Shown: one piece after another, positions 7,301-15,043 of the stretch | Position numbering within the stretch: position 1 is the first letter of the stretch | Layout: every line of letters starts with the position of its first letter | Assembly (NCBI GenBank): GCA_016183935.1 | Contig: JACPDR010000019.1 | Coordinates: forward strand, 88,929 to 152,928 | DNA from: Caulobacterales bacterium | Lineage (GTDB): Bacteria; Pseudomonadota; Alphaproteobacteria; Caulobacterales; Caulobacteraceae | Reading direction: 5' to 3' | Length of the DNA stretch: 64,000 bases | Position numbers and translations under genes: made by a program | The notes under the pieces: generated by a model | What the model was told of the DNA's origin: nothing | The model's database searches: none | The model's input: the letters and a program-made list of their open reading frames with translations, nothing else

Positions 7301-10171
7301 ATGTCCGGCGCCTCGTCAAAACGCATCCTGCGAACCACCGTCGCCGCCGCCGCGGCCGGCGCGGTCCTCTTCGCGCCCCTCGCGCCCCTGGCCCAGGAGG
7401 CGGACGCCGCGCTGGATCCCGTCACCATCCGCATCGGCGCGACGGCGGACTTCACCCGCATCGAGTTCGCCGGCGTGGTCGGATCCCGCGCCCGGGTGCG
7501 GCGCGAGGGCGACCGGGTCATCGTCCGCATCGGCTCCACCGCCGCGCCCGACGTCTCGCGCCTCAGGGTCGATCCGCCGAAAGGCGTCGCGAAGGTCGAG
7601 ACCCGCGCCGTCCAGGGCGCCACCGAACTGGTTCTGACCCTCGCGGCCGGGGCGGGGATGCGCTCGGGCAGCGCCGACGGGGCGGTTTATCTCAATCTGT
7701 ACGCCGAGGCCCCCGACGCCCCGGCCGGTTCGGCCGCTCCGACCGTGCCGGTGACGGCCCAGGCCTCGTCCGGCAAGGTCAGCCTGGCCTTCCGCTGGCC
7801 ACGCGCGGTCGGCGCCGCCGTCTTCCGGCGGGGGGAGGCGGTGTGGATCGTGTTCGACACGCCGGCGCGACTCGACATGTCCGGCGCGACGGCGCTCGGC
7901 CCCGCCTCGGATGTCCACTGGACCGCCGGGCCCGGCCACGTCGCCGTCCGCGTCGCGGCCCCGAACGGCGGCCCGGTGTCGGCAAGCGCCGACGGCTCGA
8001 CCTGGACGGTGACCATCGGCGGCGAACCGGTGGCGGTCGAGGGCGTCCGCGTCGATCGGGACGACACCGGTAAGCCCGCCCTCGTCGCGCGCATGGCCGG
8101 CGCCACCAAGGCCGTCTGGCTGACCGATCCGCTGGTCGGCGACCGCTTCGCCGCCGTCACCGCCCTGGCCCCCGGCAAGGGGTTCGCCGACCGCCGCAAG
8201 ACGGTGGACCTGGCCCTGCTGCCCACGGCCCATGGCCTGGCGGTCGCGACCGCCGCCACAGATCTCGCCATCCACGCCGACGGAGACCTCGTCACTCTCA
8301 GCCGGCCCGGCGGCCTGACCCTGTCGCCGCCGTCCGCCGGACTGACCGCCGCGCCCGCCGCAGGCGGCGCCCCGGTCCGCGCCCGCTACCCCGGTCTGAT
8401 CCTCGGCGAATGGGCCGAGGTCGGCCACGCCGGCTTCCCGGCCCGCCACCGTCAGCTCCAGAACGCCGCCGCCGTCGAGGCCATGGCCGCGGGCGAGGAC
8501 CCCCGCGCCCCGGTCGAGGCCCGCCTCGCCCTGGCCCGCTTCCTGGTCGGTTCCGGCCTCGGCTACGAGGCCGTCGGCGTGCTCAACGCCATCGTCGCCC
8601 AGGCCCCGAACATGGGCGGCGAGCCCGAGCTGCGCGGCCTGCGCGGCGCCGCCCGCGCCTCCATCGGCCGCTTCGAGGAGGCCCAGGGCGATTTCGCCTC
8701 GGCCGCCGTGGCCGGCGATCCCGCCTCGGCCGTCTGGCGCGGGTACATGGCTTCGGCCCGGGGCGACCACGTCGCCGCCCGCCAGGCCTTCGCCGCCGGA
8801 GCCAAGGCGGTCGACGCCTTCCCGGCCCTCTGGCGCGCGCGCTTCGGCGCCGCCCACGCCCTGTCGGCGCTGGAGACCGGGGACCTCGACGCCGCCCGCG
8901 CCCTGCTGACCTACAGTTTCAGCCAGAACGCGCCCGCCGCCGACCAGTTGGCGGCCCGCCTCGTCCAGGCCCGGCTGTTCGAAATGGACGGGCAGTCGGA
9001 CCGCGCCCTGGCGGTCTACACCGCGATCAGCCGCGCGCCGCTCGAGGCGGTCGCCGTGCCCGCCAAGCTCGGCGTGGTCCGCCTGTCGCTGGCCAAGGGG
9101 GCGATGAAGGCCGACGCCGCCGCCGTCGCGCTCGAGGGCCTGCGCTGGCGCTGGCGCGGCGACGCCACCGAACTGGCCGTGATCCGCCAGCTGGGCCAGC
9201 TCTACCTGTCGCAGGGCCTGTATCGCGAGGCCCTGACCGCCCTGAAGGGGGCCGGGCCAGGGCTGCACCGTCTCGAGGGCGCCTCGGACATCCAGGCCGA
9301 CCTCGGCGCCGCCTTCCGCATGCTGTTCCTCGAGGGCGGGGCCGACGGGCTGCAGCCGGTGCAGGCGCTGGGCCTGTTCTACGACTTCCGGGAACTGACC
9401 CCGATCGGGGCCGACGGCGATGAGATGGTCCGCCGCCTGGCCCGTCGCCTGGTCGACGTCGACCTGCTCGACCAGGCCGCCGAGCTGCTCAAATACCAGG
9501 TCGACAACCGGCTGGACGGCGTGGCCAAGGCCCAGGTCGCCACCGATCTGGCCACCGTCTATCTGATGGACCGCCAGCCCGAGGCCGCGCTGCAGGCCAT
9601 CTGGACCTCGCGCACCACCCTGCTGCCCAGCGCCCTTAACGCCGAGCGCCGCGCGCTGGAGGCCCGGGCGCTGGCCGGCCTCGGCCGCTACGACCACGCC
9701 CTGGAGGTGCTCGGCTCCGATTCCAGCGCCGAGGCGCGCGACGTCCGGGCCGAGGTGCTGTGGAAGCAGGAGAAATGGACCGCCGCCGCCGCCCTCTACG
9801 AGGCGCGCCTCGGCGACCGCTTCAAGGACCCGACCGCCCTGACAGCGGACGAGGAGGCCCGGCTGGTCCGCGCCGGCGTGGGTTATTCGCTGGGCCGGGA
9901 CGCGGCCGCCCTGACGCGCCTGTCGCGCAACTATCGTCCCTTCGTCGCCGGGGCGCGGGCGCGGCCGGCCCTGTCGATCGCCCTGGACACGGGCGCGGGC
10001 GAGGGCCCCTCCGCCGGCGACTTCGCCGCCCTGACCGCCTCGGCCGACACCTTCGCCGGCTGGGTTTCAACCATGAAGGCCGAGCTCAGACGGAAAACGG
10101 GCGGAGACCGACCCGCGGCCCCCGCCCGTCCTCAAGCTGCAGCGGCGGCCCCTGCGGGACCCGCCGCCTGA
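7301..10171 (+). CDS. Large exported TPR-repeat protein of unknown role
   Basis: A 956-residue protein that starts with a signal peptide (residues 1-31, hydrophobic AAAAAGAVLFAPLAPLA). Residues about 39-110 form a beta-rich segment resembling an AMIN-type domain (VTIRIGATADFTRIEFAG). A helical TPR-like region follows from about 380 to 880, with many alanine/leucine helix pairs such as ALARFLVGSGLGYEAVGVL. The C-terminus is rich in Ala, Pro and Arg. This layout suggests a periplasmic scaffold for an envelope machine. It lies 0.4 kb from the fliO-fliP and flgB operons, so a flagellar or cell-pole role is possible, but no direct evidence was seen. ATG 7301 places the signal peptide correctly. 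Confidence 0.88.
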   Translation: MSGASSKRILRTTVAAAAAGAVLFAPLAPLAQEADAALDPVTIRIGATADFTRIEFAGVVGSRARVRREGDRVIVRIGSTAAPDVSRLRVDPPKGVAKVETRAVQGATELVLTLAAGAGMRSGSADGAVYLNLYAEAPDAPAGSAAPTVPVTAQASSGKVSLAFRWPRAVGAAVFRRGEAVWIVFDTPARLDMSGATALGPASDVHWTAGPGHVAVRVAAPNGGPVSASADGSTWTVTIGGEPVAVEGVRVDRDDTGKPALVARMAGATKAVWLTDPLVGDRFAAVTALAPGKGFADRRKTVDLALLPTAHGLAVATAATDLAIHADGDLVTLSRPGGLTLSPPSAGLTAAPAAGGAPVRARYPGLILGEWAEVGHAGFPARHRQLQNAAAVEAMAAGEDPRAPVEARLALARFLVGSGLGYEAVGVLNAIVAQAPNMGGEPELRGLRGAARASIGRFEEAQGDFASAAVAGDPASAVWRGYMASARGDHVAARQAFAAGAKAVDAFPALWRARFGAAHALSALETGDLDAARALLTYSFSQNAPAADQLAARLVQARLFEMDGQSDRALAVYTAISRAPLEAVAVPAKLGVVRLSLAKGAMKADAAAVALEGLRWRWRGDATELAVIRQLGQLYLSQGLYREALTALKGAGPGLHRLEGASDIQADLGAAFRMLFLEGGADGLQPVQALGLFYDFRELTPIGADGDEMVRRLARRLVDVDLLDQAAELLKYQVDNRLDGVAKAQVATDLATVYLMDRQPEAALQAIWTSRTTLLPSALNAERRALEARALAGLGRYDHALEVLGSDSSAEARDVRAEVLWKQEKWTAAAALYEARLGDRFKDPTALTADEEARLVRAGVGYSLGRDAAALTRLSRNYRPFVAGARARPALSIALDTGAGEGPSAGDFAALTASADTFAGWVSTMKAELRRKTGGDRPAAPARPQAAAAAPAGPAA

Positions 10172-10183
10172 CCTCGTAAGGTC

Positions 10184-10462
10184 TTACTTGTTGACCGCGT
10201 CCTTGAGCGGCTTCGACACGCGGAAGCGCACGGCCTTGGAGGCGGCGATCTTGATCGTCGCGCCGGTGGCCGGGTTGCGGCCTTCGCGGGCGGCGCGGGC
10301 GGCGGTGTCGAACACGCCGAGGTTCGAGATGCGAACATCGCCGCCGGCGGTCAGCGACTTCTGGATGTTCTCGACGATCGCGGTCAGCACCTTGCCGGCG
10401 TCGGCTTGCGAGACGCCCGCGTCCTTGGCGGCGGCGGCGATGAGTTCGGCTTGAGTGGTCAT
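10184..10462 (-). CDS. hup: HU-family DNA-binding protein
   Basis: A 92-residue HU/IHF-fold nucleoid protein: TTQAELIAAAAKDAGVSQAD at the start, GGDVRISNLGVFDTAARAAR (the conserved G-x-F strand region) and the DNA-arm segment GRNPATGATIKIAASKAV. It compacts and bends DNA as a dimer. The start is ATG 10462; upstream in-frame codons give a sequence without HU character. Its stop lies 12 bp from the end of the convergent TPR gene. It lies downstream of fliP on the same strand, but a hairpin after fliP (10562-10582) suggests its own promoter. Confidence 0.95.
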   Translation of the reverse strand: MTTQAELIAAAAKDAGVSQADAGKVLTAIVENIQKSLTAGGDVRISNLGVFDTAARAAREGRNPATGATIKIAASKAVRFRVSKPLKDAVNK

Positions 10463-10561
10463 TTGGGTCGTTTCCCGATTGAAGCTCGCCCCCCGATTCA
10501 AGGGCGATGACGAACGGATTGACGCCGCTTTTTCTTCCCTTGGCAAGCGACTTTGCCGTTC

Positions 10562-10582
10562 AAACCCCCACGGGGTGGGGAT
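10562..10582 (-). terminator. Hairpin after fliP
   Basis: On the minus strand, directly after the fliP stop codon (10583-10585), CCCCAC and GTGGGG (75-80 and 66-71 within 105xx) form a six-bp stem with a three-base loop, followed by TTTG. It is short but well placed as a terminator separating fliOP from the HU gene. Confidence 0.5.
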
Positions 10583-11407
10583 TTATCCGCTACCGGACGC
10601 TCGTTGGAAGCTCTCCACGAGGCTCCCGGCGACCAGTCTCCAGCCGTCCACGAGCACGAAAAAGATCAGCTTGAACGGTAGTGAAATCACCACCGGAGGC
10701 AGCATCATCATACCCATGGACATGAGCACGCTGGCGACCACCAGATCGATCACAAGGAACGGAACGAAAAGGAGAAATCCGATTTCGAAGGCCCGCTTCA
10801 ACTCGCTGATCATGAAGGCCGGCGTGACCACCCTGAGAGGGAGGTCGGCGAGGGGTGTGGCGGCCTCCACATTGGACAGCCGGGTGAACAGCGCCAGGTC
10901 GTCCCGGTCCACCTGGCCGAGCATGAAAGTCTTCACAGGTTCCGAGGCCGCGTCGAAGGCCTGGGGCAGCTCCATCTGCTGGTCCAGCAGGGGTCGGATG
11001 CCCGAATCATAGGCGTCCTGCCATGTCGGAGCCATGACGATGGCGCTCAGAAACAGGGCCAGCGACACCAGAACGGCGTTGGGCGGGGCCTGCTGCATGC
11101 CCAGGGCGGTGCGCAGCAGCGACAGCACCACGACGATGCGCACGAAGCTGGTGGTCATGATCACGATCGACGGGGCCAACGACAGCACGGTCATCAGCCC
11201 GACCAGCTGCACGACCCGCTCGGTCAGGCCCGAGCCGGTGCCCAGATCGATATTGATCGCAGCCCCGGGGCCGCCCGCCGCCGCCACATCCTGCGCCAGC
11301 GCCGCCAGCGGCCACACCAGGCACAGGGCCGTGGTCATCAGCGACAGCAGCGCCGCCCGCTTCAGTTCGGCGCGAGAGGGCAGGACGAAAACATCCCTGA
11401 GGGTCAC
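10583..11407 (-). CDS. fliP: Flagellar export gate protein FliP
   Basis: A 274-residue FliP, a core membrane subunit of the flagellar type III export gate with FliQ and FliR. The mature part shows the family signature: QLVGLMTVLSLAPSIVIMTT, RIVVVLSLLRTALGMQQAPPN, and the C-terminal FLLFVPFLVIDLVVASVLMS block followed by MGMMMLPPV. A cleavable signal sequence (around residues 13-38, ending LAALAQ) is present, as in most FliP proteins. I start it at GTG 11407, which overlaps the fliO stop as GTGA; an internal ATG 24 codons later is the alternative. A hairpin follows the stop. Confidence 0.95.
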   Translation of the reverse strand: MTLRDVFVLPSRAELKRAALLSLMTTALCLVWPLAALAQDVAAAGGPGAAINIDLGTGSGLTERVVQLVGLMTVLSLAPSIVIMTTSFVRIVVVLSLLRTALGMQQAPPNAVLVSLALFLSAIVMAPTWQDAYDSGIRPLLDQQMELPQAFDAASEPVKTFMLGQVDRDDLALFTRLSNVEAATPLADLPLRVVTPAFMISELKRAFEIGFLLFVPFLVIDLVVASVLMSMGMMMLPPVVISLPFKLIFFVLVDGWRLVAGSLVESFQRASGSG

Positions 11408-11703
11408 GTATCCGCTCCCGTGCCCGCCCCAGAGCCGGCCCTTGGGCCGCGCGGCTCGATCAGCTCCCGGCCCTCGCCGAGGATCAGCAGCCTCTCCTCG
11501 TCGTCGATCCTGACCAGCACCAGCCGCCGCGCGGGGTCCAGCACCAGGGTTTCGACGACGGTCATCCGCCGTTCGCCGCGTTCGGCGCTCAGCTTGGCCA
11601 TCAGTTGCGGCGCGTAGCGGCGCGCCGCCCAGGCGGCCAGGCCGATGATGCCGAGAGTGAAGGCCAGGGCGAACAGCGCCCTCAGCAGATCGAGAAAATT
11701 CAT
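11404..11703 (-). CDS. fliO: Flagellar biosynthesis protein FliO
   Basis: A 99-residue FliO. One N-terminal transmembrane helix (MNFLDLLRALFALAFTLGI, residues 1-23) is followed by a cytoplasmic part with VVETLVLDPARRLVLVRIDD, the beta-rich block typical of FliO. FliO is an accessory factor that stabilises FliP during export-gate assembly, and the overlap with fliP (GTGA) supports co-translation. It is divergent from flgB; the 163-bp gap holds the flgB promoter and a second TTAA-N7-TTGA box that could serve fliO. Confidence 0.9.
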   Translation of the reverse strand: MNFLDLLRALFALAFTLGIIGLAAWAARRYAPQLMAKLSAERGERRMTVVETLVLDPARRLVLVRIDDEERLLILGEGRELIEPRGPRAGSGAGTGADT

Positions 11704-11757
11704 GCGACAGCCCCGCCGGCGAAGCATGTCCGGCGCCCGAGCCTTCGGCGATCATGG

Positions 11758-11772
11758 TTAACGACGCGTTGA
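11758..11772. promoter_or_regulatory. Second CtrA-like box between fliO and flgB
   Basis: TTAA (11758-11761), seven bases, TTGA (11769-11772): one mismatch from the CtrA consensus TTAA-N7-TTAA. It lies immediately upstream of the main flgB box and 55 bp from the fliO start on the other strand, so it could control the divergent fliO-fliP operon. Confidence 0.45.
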
Positions 11773-11773
11773 G

Positions 11774-11811
11774 ATAACCTGCCATTAACCATGCAGGCGG
11801 CAGTTTCTGCC
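11774..11811 (+). promoter_or_regulatory. Class II flagellar promoter of flgB (CtrA box plus -10 motif)
   Basis: ATAA (11774-11777), N7, TTAA (11785-11788), N10, GGCAGTTTCTGCC (11799-11811). The same geometry and the same 3' motif occur before fliQ (16876) and fliF (61308). The TTAA boxes fit CtrA binding at the -35 region; the conserved 13-mer would be the start-proximal element. The flgB start lies 56 bp further on. Confidence 0.75.
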
Positions 11812-11866
11812 CATCCGAGCGTGGGCGACCCGCGCCCACTGACTTCGCGGAGAGGAGCAGACGCCC

Positions 11867-12268
11867 GTGTCCATCACCGACCTGCCTCTGCTCAGCCAGA
11901 TCAAGGGCCGCCTCTCCTGGTTGGACGAGCGCCAGCGCGTCATCGCCGAGAACGTCGCCAACGCAGACACCCCGGGCTACGTCGGCCGCGATCTGAACCA
12001 GCCGACGGACTTCGCCGCGGCCCTGCGCGGCGGTCCGCTGTCAATGACCCGCACCAGCGCGATGCACATCGCCCCCGCCGGACCCGTGGCGCGCTTCGAG
12101 GCGAAGTCCTCGCCGGACTCCGAGACCACCCTCGACGGCAATTCGGTCGTGGTCGAGGAACAGATGCTGAAGATGGCCGAGAGCCGCATGGCCTACGACG
12201 CCGCCATCGGCCTCTACCAGAAGTCCATGCAGATGCTGCGTCTGGCCGCCAAGCCGCCCGGCCGCTGA
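11867..12268 (+). CDS. flgB: Flagellar proximal rod protein FlgB
   Basis: A 133-residue FlgB, one of the rod subunits between the MS ring and the hook, exported by the flagellar type III system. The N-terminal rod/hook motif is ERQRVIAENVANADTPGYVG (ANxDTPGY) and the C-terminal amphipathic coiled coil is VVVEEQMLKMAESRMAYDAA. The start is GTG 11867 with GAGGAG a few bases upstream. It is the first gene of the flgB-flgC-fliE operon, 13 bp before flgC, driven by a CtrA-type promoter. Confidence 0.96.
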   Translation: MSITDLPLLSQIKGRLSWLDERQRVIAENVANADTPGYVGRDLNQPTDFAAALRGGPLSMTRTSAMHIAPAGPVARFEAKSSPDSETTLDGNSVVVEEQMLKMAESRMAYDAAIGLYQKSMQMLRLAAKPPGR

Positions 12269-12281
12269 GGAACCATAGCCG

Positions 12282-12701
12282 ATGACCGATCCCGTCCCGC
12301 CCCGAAACAGCGCCATGGCCGTCGCCGCCAGTGCGCTCAAGGCCCAGCAGTCGCGCATGCGGGTCATCGCCGAGAACATCGCCAACGCCCAATCCACGGC
12401 GCAGGTGGCGGGCGGCGAGCCCTACCGCCGCCAGATCCCGGTCTTCCAGGCCCGCGAGATCGACGGCGCCACCGGCGTCACCCTGGCCGAGGTCCGGCCG
12501 GACATGGGCGACTTCCGCTCCGAATACGATCCGTCCCATCCGGCCGCCAACGCCGAGGGCTACGTCCTGCGCCCCAACGTCGACACCCTGGTCGAGGCCA
12601 TGGACATGCGCGAGGCCCAGCGCGCCTACGAAGCCAACCTGAACGTCATCGAGACGGCGCGGTCCATGGACAACCGCACCCTCGACCTCCTGAAGCGATA
12701 G
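12282..12701 (+). CDS. flgC: Flagellar proximal rod protein FlgC
   Basis: A 139-residue FlgC rod subunit. The N-terminal helix with VIAENIANAQSTAQVAGGEP is the modified ANxxT motif, and PYRRQIPVFQA plus the C-terminal EAMDMREAQRAYEANLNVIE helix are typical. It follows flgB by 13 bp and precedes fliE by 10 bp, so the three are one transcript. FlgC assembles with FlgB, FlgF and FliE on the MS ring. Confidence 0.96.
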   Translation: MTDPVPPRNSAMAVAASALKAQQSRMRVIAENIANAQSTAQVAGGEPYRRQIPVFQAREIDGATGVTLAEVRPDMGDFRSEYDPSHPAANAEGYVLRPNVDTLVEAMDMREAQRAYEANLNVIETARSMDNRTLDLLKR

Positions 12702-12711
12702 AGGCTGAACG

Positions 12712-13011
12712 ATGAACCCCTTGATGGCGGCCAAGGCCTATGCGTCGGTTCAGGGCGGGGCCATGCCCACCGCCCCCGCGGCCCCTTCGGCCCAGTCCGG
12801 CTTCGCCGATCTGCTCAGCAACGTCATGGGCGACATGACCCAGACCTCAAAGGCCGCCGAGACCCAGATGACCGCCATGGTCCAGGGGCAGGGCAGCCTG
12901 ATCGACGTGGTCACCGCCGTCTCCTCGGCCGAGGCCTCGCTCGAAACCGTCATGGCCGTCCGCGACCAGGTCATCTCCGCCTATCAGGAGATCATGCGGA
13001 TGCCGATCTGA
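12712..13011 (+). CDS. fliE: Flagellar hook-basal body protein FliE
   Basis: A 99-residue FliE, the adapter between the MS ring (FliF) and the rod (FlgB). Conserved C-terminal features are [20 protein letters not shown] and [17 protein letters not shown], the family's signature ending. The middle is Ala/Pro-rich, normal for FliE. It is the third gene of the flgB operon; FliE is among the first exported proteins and its partner genes fliF, fliP, fliQ and fliR are all in this window. Confidence 0.95.
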   Translation: MNPLMAAKAYASVQGGAMPTAPAAPSAQSGFADLLSNVMGDMTQTSKAAETQMTAMVQGQGSLIDVVTAVSSAEASLETVMAVRDQVISAYQEIMRMPI

Positions 13012-13102
13012 CGGCCGAGCGGGTTACGGCGATTTCATCGTCGCCGCCGCATCCGTCGCGCGGGGACCGGGCCTCTTGAGAGGACAACCGACCGGAGCCC
13101 TC

Positions 13103-14428
13103 ATGTCCCGCCTGACCCTCGTCGTCGCCGCCGCCCTGCTCGCCGCCGCCTGCCTGCCGACCGCCGCCGCCGCCGCCCAGCGGGGCCCCCAGCCGGTCAC
13201 CGTGGTCAGGGCCGGAAACCTCTTCGACTCCGAGGCCGGTCGCATGGTCGGCCCGCGTGACATTCTGATCCGGGGAGATCGCGTCGCCGAGGTCGGGGAG
13301 GGGCTGGCGATCCCCGACGGCGCGAGCGTGCTCGACCTGTCCCGCTGCTCGGTCCTGCCCGGACTGATCGACGCGCATACCCATCTGCTGCTGGAGCAGC
13401 GACACGGCGAGGGCCTGTCCGCCACCACCGCCCGCGACCAGGGGGTGCAGGGCGACGTCCACCGCGCGCTCGCCGGCGCCGGCCGCGCCCGCGACTATCT
13501 GCGGGCCGGCTTCACCTCGGTCCGTGACCTCGGCAACTCCGGCCGTCATCTCGATCTGATGCTCGAGCGCGGCATCAACGATGGCCTCGTGCCGGGGCCG
13601 CGCATCTACGGCTCGGGTCCGGGCCTGGCCCCGGCCGGCGGTCAGCTGGAGCCGATGCCGACGGACCCGCACCATCTCGTCGACGCCGAATACCGCATCG
13701 TCACCAGCCCCGACGACGCCCGCGCCGCCGTGCGCGACGCCGTCGCCCGCGGCGCCGACGTCATCAAGATATTCCCCGAGGCCACGCCCCAGCGCACCCG
13801 CCTGTCCGTGGCCGAGATGACGGCGATCGTCTCCGAGGCCAAACGTCACCACATCCCGGTCGCCGCCCACGCCACCTCGGACCAGGCCGTCCGCGAGGCC
13901 GTCGAGGCGGGCGTCACCTCGATCGAGCACGCCTATCAGATCTCCGACGCGACCCTCCGCCTGATGGCGGAACGGGGCGTCTGGCTGGTGCCGACCGATC
14001 CGTCGCTGGAGATGGCGCTGGAGTTCACCTCCAGCTGGCCGCGGCAGCCGCCGCGCGAGGAGGTCGAGCGTCACCTTCAGGACGGCCGCGACCGGCTGAT
14101 GCGGGCACACCGTCTCGGCGTCCGCATCGCCCTCGGCTCCGACCTCTATTTCCCCTATGCGCCGGGCCGGGGCGCGGGCTCCCGTGGGACCATGGACGGC
14201 TATGTCGAGGCCGGCCTGACGCCCGCGCAGGCGCTTCAGTCCGCGACCTGGGAGGCCGGCCGGTTGCTCGGCGACGACGGCCTCGGCGTCCTGAAGCCGC
14301 GCGCCTGGGCCGATCTGGTCGCCGTCGAGGGCGATCCGACCCAGGGCCTGTCGCCCCTGCGCGCGCCGCGACTGGTCATGAAGGGCGGGCGTGTCGAGGC
14401 GGGCGAGGCGTCCGCCTGCGCGGGCTGA
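13103..14428 (+). CDS. Exported metal-dependent amidohydrolase
   Basis: A 441-residue amidohydrolase-superfamily enzyme with a signal peptide (MSRLTLVVAAALLAAACL, residues 1-25). Metal-site features: IDAHTHLLLE (HxH), DVIKIF (lysine that is often carboxylated), PVAAHATSD (metal His), SIEHAY (second metal His), and ALGSDLYFPYAPG with the catalytic Asp. This set is typical of the imidazolonepropionase/Xaa-Pro dipeptidase group that hydrolyses amide bonds, possibly cyclic dipeptides or prolyl peptides. The substrate cannot be read from the sequence. ATG 13103 places the signal peptide at the start. It may start its own transcript 92 bp after fliE. Confidence 0.9.
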   Translation: MSRLTLVVAAALLAAACLPTAAAAAQRGPQPVTVVRAGNLFDSEAGRMVGPRDILIRGDRVAEVGEGLAIPDGASVLDLSRCSVLPGLIDAHTHLLLEQRHGEGLSATTARDQGVQGDVHRALAGAGRARDYLRAGFTSVRDLGNSGRHLDLMLERGINDGLVPGPRIYGSGPGLAPAGGQLEPMPTDPHHLVDAEYRIVTSPDDARAAVRDAVARGADVIKIFPEATPQRTRLSVAEMTAIVSEAKRHHIPVAAHATSDQAVREAVEAGVTSIEHAYQISDATLRLMAERGVWLVPTDPSLEMALEFTSSWPRQPPREEVERHLQDGRDRLMRAHRLGVRIALGSDLYFPYAPGRGAGSRGTMDGYVEAGLTPAQALQSATWEAGRLLGDDGLGVLKPRAWADLVAVEGDPTQGLSPLRAPRLVMKGGRVEAGEASACAG

Positions 14429-14484
14429 GCGGGAACACCTCCGCGGCGCGGACGCTATACTTCCCACAGCTCCGGAGGGCCGCC

Positions 14485-14868
14485 ATGCTCAAGGACCGCA
14501 ACTCGTCCGCCATCGTCGCCGTCAGCGACCTCGACCGCGCCCGCGCCTTCTACGAGGACACCCTCGGCCTGACCCGTGTTCAGGGCGGCGAGGAAGACGG
14601 CGTGCTCGGCTTCCGCACCGGCGACACCCATCTGACCGTCTACAAGTCCGACTACGCCGGGACCAACGAGGCCAACGCCGTCTCCTGGGAGATGAAGGGC
14701 GACCTGGTCGAGACAGTGAAGGATCTCAAGGGGAAAGGCGTGACCTTCGAACACTATCCGGACATGGGCCTGACGCTGAACGGCGACATCCACGAGGCCG
14801 GACCGATGAAGCTGGTTTGGTTCAAGGACCCCGACGGCAACATCCTGCATCTGATAGAGGGGATGTAA
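14485..14868 (+). CDS. VOC-superfamily (glyoxalase/bleomycin-resistance fold) protein
   Basis: A 127-residue VOC protein of paired beta-alpha-beta-beta-beta units: SSAIVAVSDLDRARAFYEDT at the start and EAGPMKLVWFKDPDGNILHL at the end, the classical glyoxalase-like ending (DPDGN). Members are metal-dependent dioxygenases, isomerases or small-molecule binding proteins; the substrate here is unknown. The start lies 57 bp after the amidohydrolase stop, so cotranscription is plausible. A MITE-like element begins 17 bp past its stop. Confidence 0.9.
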   Translation: MLKDRNSSAIVAVSDLDRARAFYEDTLGLTRVQGGEEDGVLGFRTGDTHLTVYKSDYAGTNEANAVSWEMKGDLVETVKDLKGKGVTFEHYPDMGLTLNGDIHEAGPMKLVWFKDPDGNILHLIEGM

Positions 14869-14884
14869 GGCCCACCTCCCAACG

Positions 14885-15009
14885 CCGTCATCCTCGGGCT
14901 TGACCCGAGGATCAGACCATCCGGTGCTCAGTAGCCGAACTGCAGCCACCACCTACGGGGCCGTCTCGGTCGCACAGCTTGGGCGCAACGTCTGATCCTC
15001 GGATGACGG
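14885..15009. repeat. MITE-like palindromic element, copy 1 (deleted right arm)
   Basis: The left arm (14885-14916) begins CCGTCATCCTCGGGCTTGAC and is itself a palindrome (CCTCGGG...CCCGAGG). The right arm (14991-15009), TCTGATCCTCGGATGACGG, is the inverse of the left with 11 bases missing. The interior shares CCGGTGCTC and a CACAGC...CGTCTGATC segment with copy 2 (21075-21210). It lies between the VOC gene and the acyltransferase, whose transcripts converge here, so it may act as a bidirectional terminator. Confidence 0.85.
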
Positions 15010-15043
15010 GCAGAGGGCGGGTGCGCGACCGCCGCCGAAGCGC

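Noticed and set aside
7316..9697. Long open frame (about 793 codons) on the minus strand of the TPR gene
   Set aside because: Antisense shadow of a GC-rich gene; no ribosome site, no recognisable domain.
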